Positions 1-10,349 of a stretch of DNA of 64,000 bases are shown in pieces. Origin of the DNA: AWTP1-13 sp963814055 (GTDB lineage Bacteria > Pseudomonadota > Alphaproteobacteria > Rhizobiales > Hyphomicrobiaceae); the NCBI GenBank assembly GCA_963814055.1, contig CAWFBJ010000002.1:124001-188000 (forward strand), read 5' to 3'. The notes under the pieces were generated by a model. That model was not told the DNA's origin. It did no database searches and was given only the letters and a program-made list of their open reading frames with translations. Each line of letters opens with the position of its first letter. Position 1 is the first letter of the stretch. A program made the position numbers and the translations under genes.

Positions 1-663
1 GGATCCGAAGGTCTCTCCAAGGCCACCATCGTGAAACCTGTGGGTGGTCCGTTGCTGCCAGGTTCGCCGCTCTCGCTCAAGCCCGAGGATCTGGCCGCGC
101 TGCCGGGTTTCGGGCGCGATGCTGAGAAATCGCGCGCGGAAGCCAAGCGCCTGCTCGCCGCGGCCGGTGCGTCCGATCTCAAGTTCAAGCTGGTGAACCG
201 CAACGTCTCCCATCCGTTTACGCCGGTCGGCGTTTACCTGATCGACCAGTGGCGTCGCATCGGCATCGCTGTGGACCATCTCCAGCTTGACGTCTCGCCG
301 CAGAAAATCACGATTGCCAACGGCGAGTATCAGGTGGCGATCGATGCGTTCTGCGCCGACAGCGACGATCCCAAGCCGCTGCTGCTGCCCTACCTGTCGA
401 AGGAGCGGTCGCCGCGCAATGTGACGCGCAACCAAAATCCGGAACTCGATGCGGTCTACGACCGGTTCAACAGCGCCACGGATCCGGCGCAGCGTGCGGC
501 GCTGGCCGCCGAGATGCAGCGTCTGATCATATCCGGCGCCAACAGCGTGCCGGTGATCTGGTACAGCCGCATCGTTGCCCATGTCCCGCAAATGAAGGGA
601 TGGAAGATCACGCCGACGCATTTTGCCAATCAGGATTTGGCCGACGTCTGGCTGGATCAGTAG
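1..663 (+). CDS. ABC transporter solute-binding protein, family 5 (3' part)
   Basis: The reading frame is open from the first base of the window to the TAG at 661-663, so this is the C-terminal part (about 220 residues) of a longer protein. The sequence resembles the C-terminal lobe of peptide/nickel-type periplasmic solute-binding proteins (SBP family 5): a run about an AEAKRLLAAAG helix, then DQWRRIGIAV, and a final segment on the asymmetric partner residues typical of these proteins. Such proteins capture oligopeptides or similar solutes in the periplasm and hand them to an ABC permease. A GTG at 31 could be mistaken for a start, but homologous sequence continues upstream of it. The next gene begins 3 bp after the stop, so co-transcription is likely although the functions are unrelated. 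The substrate cannot be told. Confidence 0.75.
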   Translation, partial: GSEGLSKATIVKPVGGPLLPGSPLSLKPEDLAALPGFGRDAEKSRAEAKRLLAAAGASDLKFKLVNRNVSHPFTPVGVYLIDQWRRIGIAVDHLQLDVSPQKITIANGEYQVAIDAFCADSDDPKPLLLPYLSKERSPRNVTRNQNPELDAVYDRFNSATDPAQRAALAAEMQRLIISGANSVPVIWYSRIVAHVPQMKGWKITPTHFANQDLADVWLDQ

Positions 664-666
664 CGC

Positions 667-1983
667 GTGGTTGAGGGGCTGCACCGCATCGTGGTGGTCG
701 GCGGGGGCGCCGGCGGGCTGGAGCTCGTCACGCGCCTCGGCAACAAGCTGGGCAAACGCAAGAAAGCCCACATCACGCTGATCGACAGGCGCCGCACCCA
801 TCTGTGGAAGCCGCTGCTGCACGAGATCGCCGCGGGCAGCATGGATCTGGGGGTGCACCAGATCGATTATCTGGCCCAAGCCTACTGGCACGGCTTCACG
901 TTCCGTCTCGGCGCGCTGATCGGTATCGACCGGGGCCGGCGCCTAGTCCGGGTGGCGTCTTTCATCGATGACGAAGGACGGCAGGTCACGCCGCCCCAGG
1001 AATTCGGCTACGATACGCTCGTCATCGCCGTCGGCAGCCTGACCAACGATTTCAACACGCGCGGCGTGAAATCGAATGCCATCGCGCTCGAGACGGCCGA
1101 GGATGCCGAGCGCTTTCACGCGCGTCTCGTCAACGCCTGCATCCGCGCGCACGCGCAAAGCGAGCCGCTGCGGCCCGAGCAGCTGCAGGTGGCGATCATC
1201 GGTGCCGGCGCGACGGGGACCGAGCTGGCTGCCGAGCTGCACAAGACGACGCGCCAGCTGGTGGCCTACGGCCTCGACCGCATCGATCCCGACAAGGACA
1301 TCAAGATCAACCTGATCGAGGCAGCGCCGCGCATTCTTCCGGCGCTGCCGGAGCGGCTCTCGGAGGCGGCCACCAAACTCCTCGAGGGCCTCAAGGTGCA
1401 CGTCCATACCTCGGCGCGGGTCATGGAGGTGACGCCGAACGGCGTGACGCTGGCCAACGGCACCTCCATTCCGGCGGAGCTGGTGGTGTGGGCCGCCGGC
1501 ATCAAGGCGACGGACGTGCTCAAGGACATCGCCGGGCTCGAGACCAATCCGCTCAATCAGCTCGTCGTCCGGCCGACACTGCAGACCACGCGGGACGACG
1601 CCATTTTTGCCTTCGGCGATTGCGCTGCATGCCCGTGGCCGGGGCACCAAGGGTCGGTGCCGCCGCGCGCCCAGGCAGCCCACCAGCAGGCGTCGCATCT
1701 GGCCAAGCAGCTGCCCCGGCGTATCGCGGGCATGCCGCTGCGCGATTGGCACTACCGTGATTTCGGCTCGCTCATATCGCTCGGCCACTATTCCACGGTC
1801 GGCAACCTGATGGGCAAGCTGATCGGCGGCAATCTCTTCATCGAGGGCCTGTTCGCCGGGCTCATGTACAAGTCGCTCTACAAGATGCACCAGCTTGCGC
1901 TGCATGGACCGACAAAGGTGGTGCTCGACACGGTCGCACGAGTGATCACCCGGCGCACAGAACCGGTGGTCAAGCTGCATTAA
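667..1983 (+). CDS. NAD(P)/FAD-dependent oxidoreductase, type II NADH dehydrogenase-like
   Basis: A 438-residue flavoprotein starting with GTG three bases after the preceding stop. The N-terminal dinucleotide-binding motif GGGAGGLEL (residues 12-20) binds FAD. A second Rossmann motif, GAGATGTELAAEL, lies near residue 179. The late AFGDCAA motif near residue 315 contacts the FAD as in the NDH-2/pyridine nucleotide-disulfide oxidoreductase family. A C-terminal amphipathic stretch rich in Gly, Leu and Tyr (about residues 390-420) resembles the membrane-anchoring helices of NDH-2, so it probably works at the inner face of the cytoplasmic membrane passing electrons from NADH to quinone without pumping protons. 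Length matches that family. A sulfide:quinone oxidoreductase is less likely because I do not see its conserved cysteine pair. Confidence 0.8.
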   Translation: MVEGLHRIVVVGGGAGGLELVTRLGNKLGKRKKAHITLIDRRRTHLWKPLLHEIAAGSMDLGVHQIDYLAQAYWHGFTFRLGALIGIDRGRRLVRVASFIDDEGRQVTPPQEFGYDTLVIAVGSLTNDFNTRGVKSNAIALETAEDAERFHARLVNACIRAHAQSEPLRPEQLQVAIIGAGATGTELAAELHKTTRQLVAYGLDRIDPDKDIKINLIEAAPRILPALPERLSEAATKLLEGLKVHVHTSARVMEVTPNGVTLANGTSIPAELVVWAAGIKATDVLKDIAGLETNPLNQLVVRPTLQTTRDDAIFAFGDCAACPWPGHQGSVPPRAQAAHQQASHLAKQLPRRIAGMPLRDWHYRDFGSLISLGHYSTVGNLMGKLIGGNLFIEGLFAGLMYKSLYKMHQLALHGPTKVVLDTVARVITRRTEPVVKLH

Positions 1984-2061
1984 GGTGAAGGTTGCGTGCT
2001 CGTGTCCGGGAGATGACACGAGTCTGAAAGAAGACTGAGCTCGAACGGTGGAGATCGTTGC

Positions 2062-2472
2062 ATGCGATTGAAAAATCTGGTCTGGCTCAGCGTGGCGGCC
2101 GTTTGCCTTGCCACACCCGTTTTGGCGGCAACGTCCACGCCCTGGTCCAAAGGCGGCAAGACCAAGGATTTCGCGGTCGACGTCGAGCAGTACAAGCGAT
2201 CGGGCGAGCTGTTCAGGATCACCGGTCATTGCCAGTCCGCCTGCACGATGTTCCTGTCGTTGCGCAACGTTTGCGTCGAGCCGAGCGCGCGACTTCTGTT
2301 TCATGCTGGCGCCACGCCCGACGGCACGCGCCGCATGATCAATTCCTACAACGGCAAACTGCGCAGCTACCTCACTGCCAAGCGCGTCATGGAAAGCCCG
2401 GCGTTCCACACCATTTCGGGCCGCGACATGATCAACAAGTTCGGCTATAGGGCCTGCCCCGGAGGCAAGTGA
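2062..2472 (+). CDS. small secreted protein of unknown function
   Basis: A 136-residue protein with a clear signal peptide: positive MRLK, a hydrophobic core and an AxA cleavage site near residue 22 (PVLAA). The mature part contains GHCQSACTMFLSL followed by a cysteine near residue 71 and another near the C-terminus, suggesting disulfides in the periplasm. The GHCxSACT stretch followed by SARLLFHAG resembles small periplasmic proteins of the ClpP/crotonase-like COG3904 group, in which similar residues line the fold, but the protein is short and I cannot assign an activity. It is convergent with the peroxidase operon downstream; the 3' ends lie about 40 bp apart. Confidence 0.65.
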   Translation: MRLKNLVWLSVAAVCLATPVLAATSTPWSKGGKTKDFAVDVEQYKRSGELFRITGHCQSACTMFLSLRNVCVEPSARLLFHAGATPDGTRRMINSYNGKLRSYLTAKRVMESPAFHTISGRDMINKFGYRACPGGK

Positions 2473-2513
2473 AAGTGCCGGTGGCGCTGTAACCTTGAGG
2501 GGATGCGGCGCGG

Positions 2514-3684
2514 CTACTCGTGTGCCCGTGATGCTGGCCGACAGCGTTTCGAGGAAGGCCACCAGGTCGGACTTCTCTTGGGACGTGAGGCGCAGCGGGC
2601 GGATGAGCGCGTATCCCCGCGTAGCCATGCAGGCGCTCCTCGTCCAGCTCCGAATAGTGGCGCACGACATCCCTCAGCGTCGCGAGGCTGCCGTTGTGCA
2701 TGTAGGGCGCGGTGAGCGCCACGTTGCGCAGCGATGGCACGCGGAACTCGCCCCAGTTGCGATGCAATTGCTCGACATGGCGCGTCGGCACGCCGGCAGC
2801 GCCTTCGGCATCGTCGTTGTAGCGACCCAGCAGATTGAAAGGGCTCGCCTGCAGCTGTGGCGATGCCGCCGTACCGTCCCGGATCGACGCGGCCTTTCTC
2901 GGCGAAGTGCGGCACGCCGACATCCTCGAACTCGCCGCTCGTGAAGTTGGGGCCGAAGTGGCAGACGCTGCAGTTGCCCTTGCCGACGAAGATCTGCAGA
3001 CCGCGTTGCGCGGCGAGCGGATAGCGGGCCACTGCTTGCGTGTCGCTTCGCTCGAGGGCATCGCGAAAGTCGTCGAAGGGCGTGCGCGCCGTCACGAATC
3101 GTCTCCTGGAACGCGGCGAGTGCCTTGGCGATATTGACGAGCACGCGCTCCGCATCATCGTCCGCCACGGCGGAGCGGAAGAGATGTTCGTAGGCTGCCG
3201 CCAACGCCGGCTCCGATGCCATGCGCTCGCGCAATTGTTGCGCGGTGAGGCCCAGCTCTTTTTCCTCCACGATCGGGTGGATGCTTTGCGCCCAAAGACT
3301 GTCGGCAGCGCCGGCCCACCCGAACCAGCGATTGAGCCTGAGATTGGCGAGCGCGATGGCGTTGCGGTCGACCAGGGCGCGGCCAAGGCTGCGCGTCTTG
3401 CCGTCGGCGAACGATTTCGCCGGGTCATGGCATGTCGCGCAGGACTGCCGGCCCTCGATGGACAGGCGGGTGTCGAAGAACAGCCGGCGGCCCAGTGCAA
3501 TCGCGTCCGCATTGCCCGAATAGCGGTTGCTGGGATCAGGGCGTTGCGGCGCTGGCCAGGGACCTTGGGCGAGGATGGCGGCGCGCTCGACTGCACTGAA
3601 GGTTACAGGCCGCTTGGAGCTTGCGGCGAGCGCCATGCCGGCCACGACCAGGGCGGCGGCCACGCCCGGCAGGACAAGTCTCAT
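2514..3684 (-). CDS. di-haem cytochrome c peroxidase / MauG family (frameshifted as read)
   Basis: Periplasmic peroxidase-like protein starting with a signal peptide at 3684 (MRLVLPGVAAALVVAGMALA). The first haem site is CATCHD near residue 60, within RLFFDTRLSIEGRQSCATCH, and the second is CSVCHFGPNF near 2960, which is the two-haem layout of the MauG/CcpA family that reduces hydrogen peroxide or modifies proteins. The frame changes near 3090, 2865 and 2620, and once more before the TAG at 2514. Removing one base at each restores continuous family sequence, for example TPFDDFRDAL, then SPFNLLGRYNDDAEG, then LTSQEKSDLVAFLETLSA. Four single-base insertions fit the overall length. It is the last gene of a three-gene operon, 15 bp after the YtkA-like gene. 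I treat it as a gene carrying sequence errors; a real pseudogene is the alternative. Confidence 0.75.
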
Positions 3685-3699
3685 GGCCTGAGGATCACC

Positions 3700-4100
3700 T
3701 CATGCGTAAGGCGCGTGCGCTTGCCGTCCCTGGTGCAGGTCGATCGTGACCCGCCACGTGCCGGGCATGTGCAGCATCAGGCCCGTGAAGCGATAGTGGC
3801 CGGGTGCCGTGCGCGTTGCGGCAGGCCGGTAGTTCATGCCATGGCCATGCGCCGGCATGGTGGCGTCGATCGTGATCTCGCGCACCGGCTCTTGTCCCGG
3901 CGCGCCGCAGGTCACCACCTCGGCGGTAAAGAACTGTCCGATCTTCAGCTCGGCCGGCTCCCAGCGATAAGCCACCTCTGCATCCGGCGAGGCAAGGCGG
4001 CGAAAGCCCTGCTCGCTCGTGGGGCACGCCGAGGCCGGCTGGGCGGATGCGCCGGCAAGCAAACGCAAGCACCGCAAGCGCACTGCGCCAGATGGCTCAT
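3700..4100 (-). CDS. YtkA/FixH-like periplasmic domain protein (frameshifted signal region)
   Basis: A protein of about 133 residues. Its ATG at 4100 overlaps the TGA of the upstream amidohydrolase as ATGA, so translation is coupled. The N-terminal segment is a hydrophobic Ala/Leu-rich signal peptide (LLAGASAQPASA) that needs a frame change between about 4040 and 4090. The rest is an immunoglobulin-like domain with the pattern ELKIGQFFTAEVVTC, then IDATMPAHGHGMNY and a C-terminal GTWRVTIDL. The MPAHGHGM motif is characteristic of YtkA-like and copper-chaperone-like domains and could bind a metal through His and Met. The operon with a metal-dependent hydrolase and a di-haem peroxidase suggests periplasmic redox or metal work, which is inference. 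Confidence 0.65.
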
Positions 4101-4919
4101 TGTCCCAATGCCCACGCCGCCAGCCGCTCCGCATTGCGGAAGGCGATGTTGTCGGCAACGTCGGCCGGCAGGTCGGCCAGCCATTTGCGCGAGAAGTTGG
4201 CGTGCTCGACCACGTAGTACCAGCGCTCCGGCGAGGGCGTATCTGTGCCCACCATGAAGCGATCAGGGAAATCGAGCATGAGCTGCCGCCACGAGGCCTC
4301 GAGCTTGCCCGCAGTGCGCGTAGTCGTTGCGGAAGGCCAGATCGGCCCACAGCATTTTGTGCTTGGCAAGCATGGCGCGCACGTTGTCGGGCTGGTCGAA
4401 GCCCGAGTGCGCCCACAGCACGCGCGCGGCCGGATCCTGCTTGAAGATGCGCTCCACCGCGTCGGCATCCGAATGCGCGTGCAGAAAGATCTTGCGCTCC
4501 TTGGCCAGTTCCACCAGCCGCCGCATCACGGGCAGATCGGCGTCCGCGCCGAACACGTGGAACTCGCCGATGCCGGCGTAGGTGTTGGCTTTCAGCCTGG
4601 CTTCCACGTGCGGAACGATGGTCGGATCCCTCACCCAGGTGCCGATTTCACCGCGCCGGCGATAGGGGCGCAGCACCGGCACGATGAGATCGGGCGCGGC
4701 CTTGTGGAGCATCTGCGTGCCGTCGTCGCTCGAGCTGGAGACGAAGGCCTTTTTCACGCCGGCCTGGCGCAGGACCTTGATGGCTTCGGGCGGCGGCACG
4801 ACGGACCAGGTGTCATGGCTGTAGTGGATATGCGCGTCCACGATCGGGCGCGGTTCATCGGCAGCAGCCATGCCGGAGCCGAGCAGACAAAGCGCCACGG
4901 CAAATACGATGGTGCGCAT
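4097..4919 (-). CDS. periplasmic amidohydrolase (TIM-barrel metal-dependent hydrolase), frameshifted
   Basis: First gene of the reverse-strand operon. It has a signal peptide (MRTIVFAVALCLLGSGMAAA) and then the metal-binding DAHIH motif at residues 28-32 that opens amidohydrolase-2 barrels. Later family segments are HAHSDADAVER (metal His), LWAHSGFD and FMVGTDTPSPERWYY, where the Asp would complete the metal site. The frame shifts once near 4315, after LAFRNDY, and the continued sequence reaches the TGA at 4097; total length is 3n+1, so one extra base would explain it. The size (about 274 residues) is normal for the family. The substrate is unknown; secretion to the periplasm is unusual for this fold. 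Confidence 0.75.
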
Positions 4920-5058
4920 AGGGCGATCCCAAGGCCAAGCGCAAGGCCCATGCTAGGGATCGATCGGGCCGTTTGCAAAGCCGACTTGGAAAGCGGACTT
5001 GGACGAACCCGGCTCCAAGCATAGGAAGCATCAGCTCAAGGTCTTATCGGGTGCATCT

Positions 5059-7201
5059 TCAACCTGGGCGCGTTTCTGCGCCGGGCCAGCGGCGGGACCA
5101 TCGAGCAACATAGAAGCGGTCGGCGGGAATTTCGGCCTCCCACCGCAGTCCGCTCGGCGCGAAATCCAATTTCACGTCGCCCTGCAGGCTGTCCGCCAGC
5201 GTGCGCTCCATGACGATATGGCCGAATCCCTTGCGGGCCGGCTCCTGCACCTTGGGGCCGTTGCGTTCGCGCCACCTGAGCAGCAGCGGGCGAGCCTCGC
5301 CCGGCTCGCCGGCCAATTCCCATTCGATCGTGACCCGGCCTTGCGGCACGGACAGTGCGCCGTACTTGGCCGCGTTGGTCGCCAACTCATGCAGTGCCAG
5401 GCCCACACTCTGCGTGGCAGGCTCATCCAGGACGACGCGCGGGCCTGATACGCTCAGGCGCTTTCCGTCGCCTTCCACGAAAGGCTCGATCTGGGTGTGC
5501 ACCAAGTCTCCCAGCATCGCGCCCTTTCTGTCCTTGCCGGTCAGCAGATCGTGGGTTCGGGCCAGCGAGACCAGGCGCGCACTGAACCGTTCGGTAAAGT
5601 CGGATATGTTGTCGCTGTGGCGGGCAGTCTGGTGCGCAATGGCCTGAATGACTGCGACAAGGTTCTTGGAGCGGTGGGCGAGCTCGCGCATCAGGAAGGC
5701 GATATGGTCCTCCCTGTCGCGGCGCTCCGTCATGTCGAGCGCAACGCCCAGCATGGAGACCGGCCGGCCGTCCTCCGAGCGGATGAGCTGCGCGCGGCGG
5801 AGCACCCAGCGGATCTCGCCGTCGGGTCTGACGATGCGGAACTCCTGGTCGAAGCCGGTGGATTTTCCCTGTGTGGTCTCATCGAACGCTTTGCGGAATG
5901 CCGCGCGGTCGTCGGGATGCACGAAGCTCAGGATTTCATCGGGCCTGCCGGAGAATTGATCTCGGCTGCGTCCGAAGATTCGGTACATGCCTTCGGACCA
6001 GGCGATTTTGTTGGTGGCCAGGTCCCTGTCCCATGTACCGAGGCCGGAGACATCGAGCGCCAGCGTCAGACGCTCATGGGCTTCTCGTATGCCTTTTTCC
6101 TGGCGCAGAGAGGCTTCGCGGCGCTCCTCGAGCTGCTGGCCGGCGTCGTGCAGGGCGACGCTGACGGCATTGGCTTCCTTCAGCGGGTATGATGTGACCG
6201 GCGGCAAGCTCTCGCCGCGTCCCAGCCGGGCGGCGGCCTTGGAAATTTCCTGGATCGGGCGCGCCATCATGCGGCCGAAGGCAGTTGCAAGGAACAGCGA
6301 GAAAGCCAGCAGGCCGGCTCCGCCCAGAACTACGTAACGCAGGGACCGGGTGTAGGGCGCTTGCACCACCGAAATTGGAACCCATGCTGCGACCGTCCAG
6401 CCGGAGAGATGCGATGTCGCATGCGCCCGCAGCACCTGTTCTCCTGCCAGATTCGTCGTGGTCCACACGCCTTCGGTGCCGGCCGTTTTCTTCAGGGTTT
6501 CAGGCGCCAGCGCGCTTCCGACGTAGCGATCCTGGTCCTTAGAACGGGCAAGGATGCGATTGCTGCGGTCCGAGATCCCCGCTTCCCAAGAGGGTGGCAG
6601 CCCCGATTGCCGCAGAATGGGCATGAGGGAGGCCGTCGGTGCCGACATGTTGAGGACGAGCTTGCGTCCGTCGGCCAGCACAACGGGCAAGTTGACGCTA
6701 AAGAGCGGCGCATTGGCAAGAGCACCTATGGAACAGGTCCGAGACCCAGGGCTCGCCGCGTTCGACGAGATCGGGCGGAGGCGGGGGATCGCCGCTCCTC
6801 GGCAGCTCCGTCTGCCAGGGCGCACGGGTATTCAGGATCTGCCGATTGCCCAGGTCGCGAACCACAATGTTGGTTTCCCCCGCGAGCAGGGCACGCTTAG
6901 CCTGCCGGTGGAAGGTCGCGAAATCACCCTGCTCCAAGGCCTCCGATGTGGCCAAGGCCCTCAAGGTGGTGATCATGCCGGCAAGCTGACGGTCGAGATC
7001 GTTGCGCGCGGCGCGAGCGATCTCGAGCGCGGCGCGGTTCTGCGCGGCGCGGTCGGACGATCCGAAACCGACAATGCCGAGTGCGGCAAAAAGGAGTCCC
7101 GGAAGGAGCAGGCTCCAGCCGAACGCGAACAGGTAGGCCCGGAGGGGCCAGGGTTCGGCCAGTGCGCGCCAGGCGTCTCGCAGGCGTTCTAGAATCTGCA
7201 C
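5059..7201 (-). CDS. HWE-family sensor histidine kinase with PAS domain (one frameshift)
   Basis: A membrane sensor kinase of about 714 residues. Layout: a first membrane helix (LFAFGWSLLLPGLLFAALG), a periplasmic sensing region, a second helix (VVLGGAGLLAFSLFLATAFG), a HAMP linker (RPIQEISKAAARLG), a PAS domain ending RRDREDHIAFL, then the kinase. The phosphoacceptor box is RELAHRSKNLVAVIQAIA, the N box HELATNAAKYGALS, and LRWRERNGP matches the WxE motif that names the HWE family; there is no DHp box of the common HisKA type. The frame changes once at about 6733, where TTCCAT would read TTCAT if one C were removed. The start is uncertain: GTG 7201 is chosen because sequence before it looks non-coding, but an in-frame ATG lies at 7336. 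No response regulator is adjacent. Confidence 0.8.
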
Positions 7202-7513
7202 TCGCGCACCCGGCCAAAGGACAACGCGCGAGGATAACAAGAAATTTTCGTTCCGGTCATTAGTTGCGACATCTGCAGCGCCTTCCTCACCTTGCAATGC
7301 GGTCGATAATACTTCACCAAGGCTGTCCAAGAGCATGGAACTGCTGGCCGTGCGACGGGTACTAAACTAGCATTCCGGCTTTCGGTTCGGCCGTGTGCCT
7401 TTGGGGTGCGCCACCAGGTGTTGACGAGCTTAGGCTTGGGCATAGGCCGAAGGCCTGCGGAGCCACGCGCAGGATCGGTCTTGCGCCCATGAAGACCAAG
7501 AAGCAAGAGGCTC
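7202..7513. other. intergenic region between divergent kinase and molybdoenzyme operon
   Basis: About 310 bases separating the outward-facing sensor kinase and soe-like operon, so it should hold promoters for both. It is somewhat more AT-rich near 7220-7260. I see no convincing sigma-70 boxes, operator palindrome or RNA gene. If the kinase really starts at 7336 the gap shrinks to 177 bases. Confidence 0.5.
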
Positions 7514-10349
7514 ATGCTGTCCCCCTCGCCTGAACCGGAAGTGCCGCTGTCGGAGCCTTCCGCCGACGAAATCAAGACCACCACCTGTTACATGTGCGCC
7601 TGCCGTTGCGGCATTCGGGTGCACCTGAAGGACGGCAAGGTCCGCTACATCGACGGCAACCGCGATCACCCGGTGAACAAGGGCGTGCTGTGCGGCAAGG
7701 GTTCGGCCGGCATCATGCAGCACTATTCGCCGGCGCGGCTGCGGGAGCCGTTGCTGCGGGTTGGTCCCCGGGGCTCGGGCGAGTTCAAGCAAATTTCGTG
7801 GGATGAGGCGACCGCGCTTGCCGTGCAGTGGCTGGGCGATGTGCGCAAGACGGACCCCAGGAAGCTCGCGTTCTTTACCGGCCGCGACCAGAGCCAGTCG
7901 CTGACCGGCTGGTGGGCCATGCAGTTCGGGACACCCAACTACGCGGCGCACGGGGGCTTCTGCTCGGTGAACATGGCGGCGGCCGGCCTTTACACGTTCG
8001 GCGGCTCGTTCTGGGAGTTCGGCGATACCGACTGGGATCATACGCGCTATTTCATGCTGTTCGGCGTGGCCGAGGACCATGCCTCCAACCCGATCAAGAT
8101 CGGTCTCGGCAAGCTCAAGAAGCGGGGCGTGAAGATCGTTGCCGTCAACCCGGTGCGCACGGGCTACAACGCCATTGCCGACGAGTGGATCGGCATCAAG
8201 CCCGGCACCGACGGGCTGTTCGCTGCGGCACTGGTGCACGAGCTTCTGCAAACCCAGAAGATCGATCTCGACTACCTGGCGCGCTACACCAATTCGCCAT
8301 GGCTGGTGATCAGGAATCCCGGCGCGGAAGACGACGGTCTGTTCGCCCGCGACGACGCCGGCAATCCGCTCGGCTTCGACAAGGCGTCCGGTAAGCTGGT
8401 GAGCGCCCTTGGCAAGAATGAAGGCCTGGCGCTGTCGGGTAGCGTCCGTCTCGCCGATAACCGCGAGGCCGTTCCTGTCTTTCAGCTCATGGCGGAACGC
8501 TTCATCTCGGCCGAGTATTCGCCCGAGCGGGCGGAGCAGGAGACGGGAATTTCAGCGGCGACCATTCGCCGGATCGCGGCCGAGCTGGCGCATGCGGCGT
8601 TCCAGGAGCAGGTGACGCTCGATATTCCCTGGACCGACTGGTTCGGCCGCCGGCATGAGAAGATGGTCGGCCGGCCGGTGGGAATGCACGCCATGCGCGG
8701 CATCTCCGCTCATTCCAATGGCTTCAACACCTGCCGCATCCTGCATTTCGTCCAGATCCTGCTGGGCGCCATCGATTGCCCCGGCGGCTTCCGCTACAAG
8801 CCGCCCTATCCGAAGCTAGCGCCGCCGTTCCTGAAGCCGCGCGGCAAGCCCGGTGACGTGCAGCCGATGAAGGCGCTGCCGGGGCCGCAACTCGGTTTCC
8901 CGACCGGGCCGGAAGACCTGCTCGTCGACGCCGCGGGCAATCCCCAGCGCATCGACAAAGCGTTCAGCTGGGATGCGCCGTTGTCCGCGCACGGCCTCAT
9001 GCACACGGTGATCGCCAACGCGGCGCGGGGTGATCCTTATCCGATCGATGTCCTGTTCATGTACATGGCCAACATGGGCTGGAACTCGGCCATGAACGTG
9101 CAGGCAACGCTCGATCACCTGACCGAGAAGGACGCGGCCACGGGTGAATACAAGATCCCGAAGGTCATCTATTCGGACGCCTACGCGTCGGAGATGGTGG
9201 CCTACGCCGATCTCGTGCTGCCGGATACGACCTATCTGGAGCGCTGGGATTGCATCTCGCTGCTCGACCGCCCCATCTCGGAGCCGGACGGCCCGGCCGA
9301 TGCCATCCGCCACCCTGTCGTTGCGCCCGATCGCAACGTGCGGCCGTTCCAGGATGTGCTGATCGACCTGGGCGTACGTCTGGGTTTGCCGGGCATGACG
9401 AAGGACGATGGATCAGCGAAATTCCCGGGCGGCTATCCGGACTATATCGTCAACCACGAGCGGCGACCCGGCATCGGTCCGCTGGCGGGACATCGCGGCT
9501 TGAACGGCGGCGACTTCGGGCGCGGCGCGCCCAATCCGCGGCAGCTCGAGCAGTACATCGCCGACGGCAGCTTCCACATCCATCATCTGCCGGAGCACAT
9601 GCGCTACTTCAAGCATGTGAACCGCGACTACATCGAGTGGGCGCTGGACAAGGGCTTCCGCCTCACGCCCACGCCCGTGATTTTCCAGCTCTACAGCGAG
9701 CCGATGCAGAAGATGCGGCTGGCGGCCCAGGGGCACGGCGCAGTGCAGCCGCCCGACCAGCATCGCCAGCGCATCGAAACCTACTTCGATCCGCTCCCGT
9801 TCTGGTATCCGCCGTTCGAGCAGGACACCGGCCAAGGGGAGTTTCCGCTGCATGCGATCACGCAGCGGCCGATGGCCATGTATCACAGCTGGGGATCGCA
9901 GAATTCCTGGCTGCGCCAGATCCACGGGCACAACCGGCTCTATATGAACCGAGCACGCGCGCTGAAGCAGGGTATCGCGGACGACGACTGGGTGTGGATC
10001 ACCAGCCGCATCGGCCGCGTGAGGGCGCAGGTGAAACTGATGGAAGGCGTCAACGCCGATACGGTGTGGACCTGGAACGCGATCGGCAAGCGGGCGGGGG
10101 CTTGGGGTCTCGATGCCGATGCGCCGGAAGCGACGCGCGGATTTCTCCTCAATCACCTGATTGCCGAGCTGCTGCCCGAGCAGGCCGGCGGCTATCGCTT
10201 TTCCAACAGCGATCCGGTGACGGGGCAGGCCGCCTGGTACGATCTCAAGGTGAGGATCGAAAAGGCCGGCGCGCATGAGCCGGCCGAGACGTCGCCACGC
10301 TTCGAACCGCTGCCCCATCCGGGTTGCTGTCAATGGGGCTGGGCAATGA
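7514..10349 (+). CDS. soeA: molybdopterin oxidoreductase, SoeA-like catalytic subunit
   Basis: Catalytic subunit of a DMSO-reductase-family complex, about 944 residues. An N-terminal 4Fe-4S site has Cys25-x2-Cys28-x3-Cys32-x27-Cys60. HGGFCSVNM near residue 150 supplies the probable molybdenum-ligating Cys150. There is no Tat signal, so the active site faces the cytoplasm as in the SoeABC sulfite dehydrogenase, which oxidises sulfite and feeds electrons to quinone. As read, the frame runs straight into the next subunit, ending at 11092 (1192 residues). Removing one T from the TT near 10325 gives an end of AVNGAGQ and a TGA at 10347-10349 overlapping the ATG of the next gene as ATGA, the normal operon layout, so I call two genes. 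Substrate assignment is by resemblance; polysulfide or another reductase is possible. Confidence 0.75.

Noticed and set aside
1..6. GGATCC at the start of the window
   Set aside because: A BamHI site by chance at a window edge; no vector sequence follows.
943..2670. Long reverse-strand open frame (575 codons) opposite the NDH-2-like gene
   Set aside because: It is an antisense shadow: low-complexity Arg/Ala/His-rich composition, no start site, and it overlaps a family-matching gene. Only its last part codes for the C-terminus of the peroxidase.
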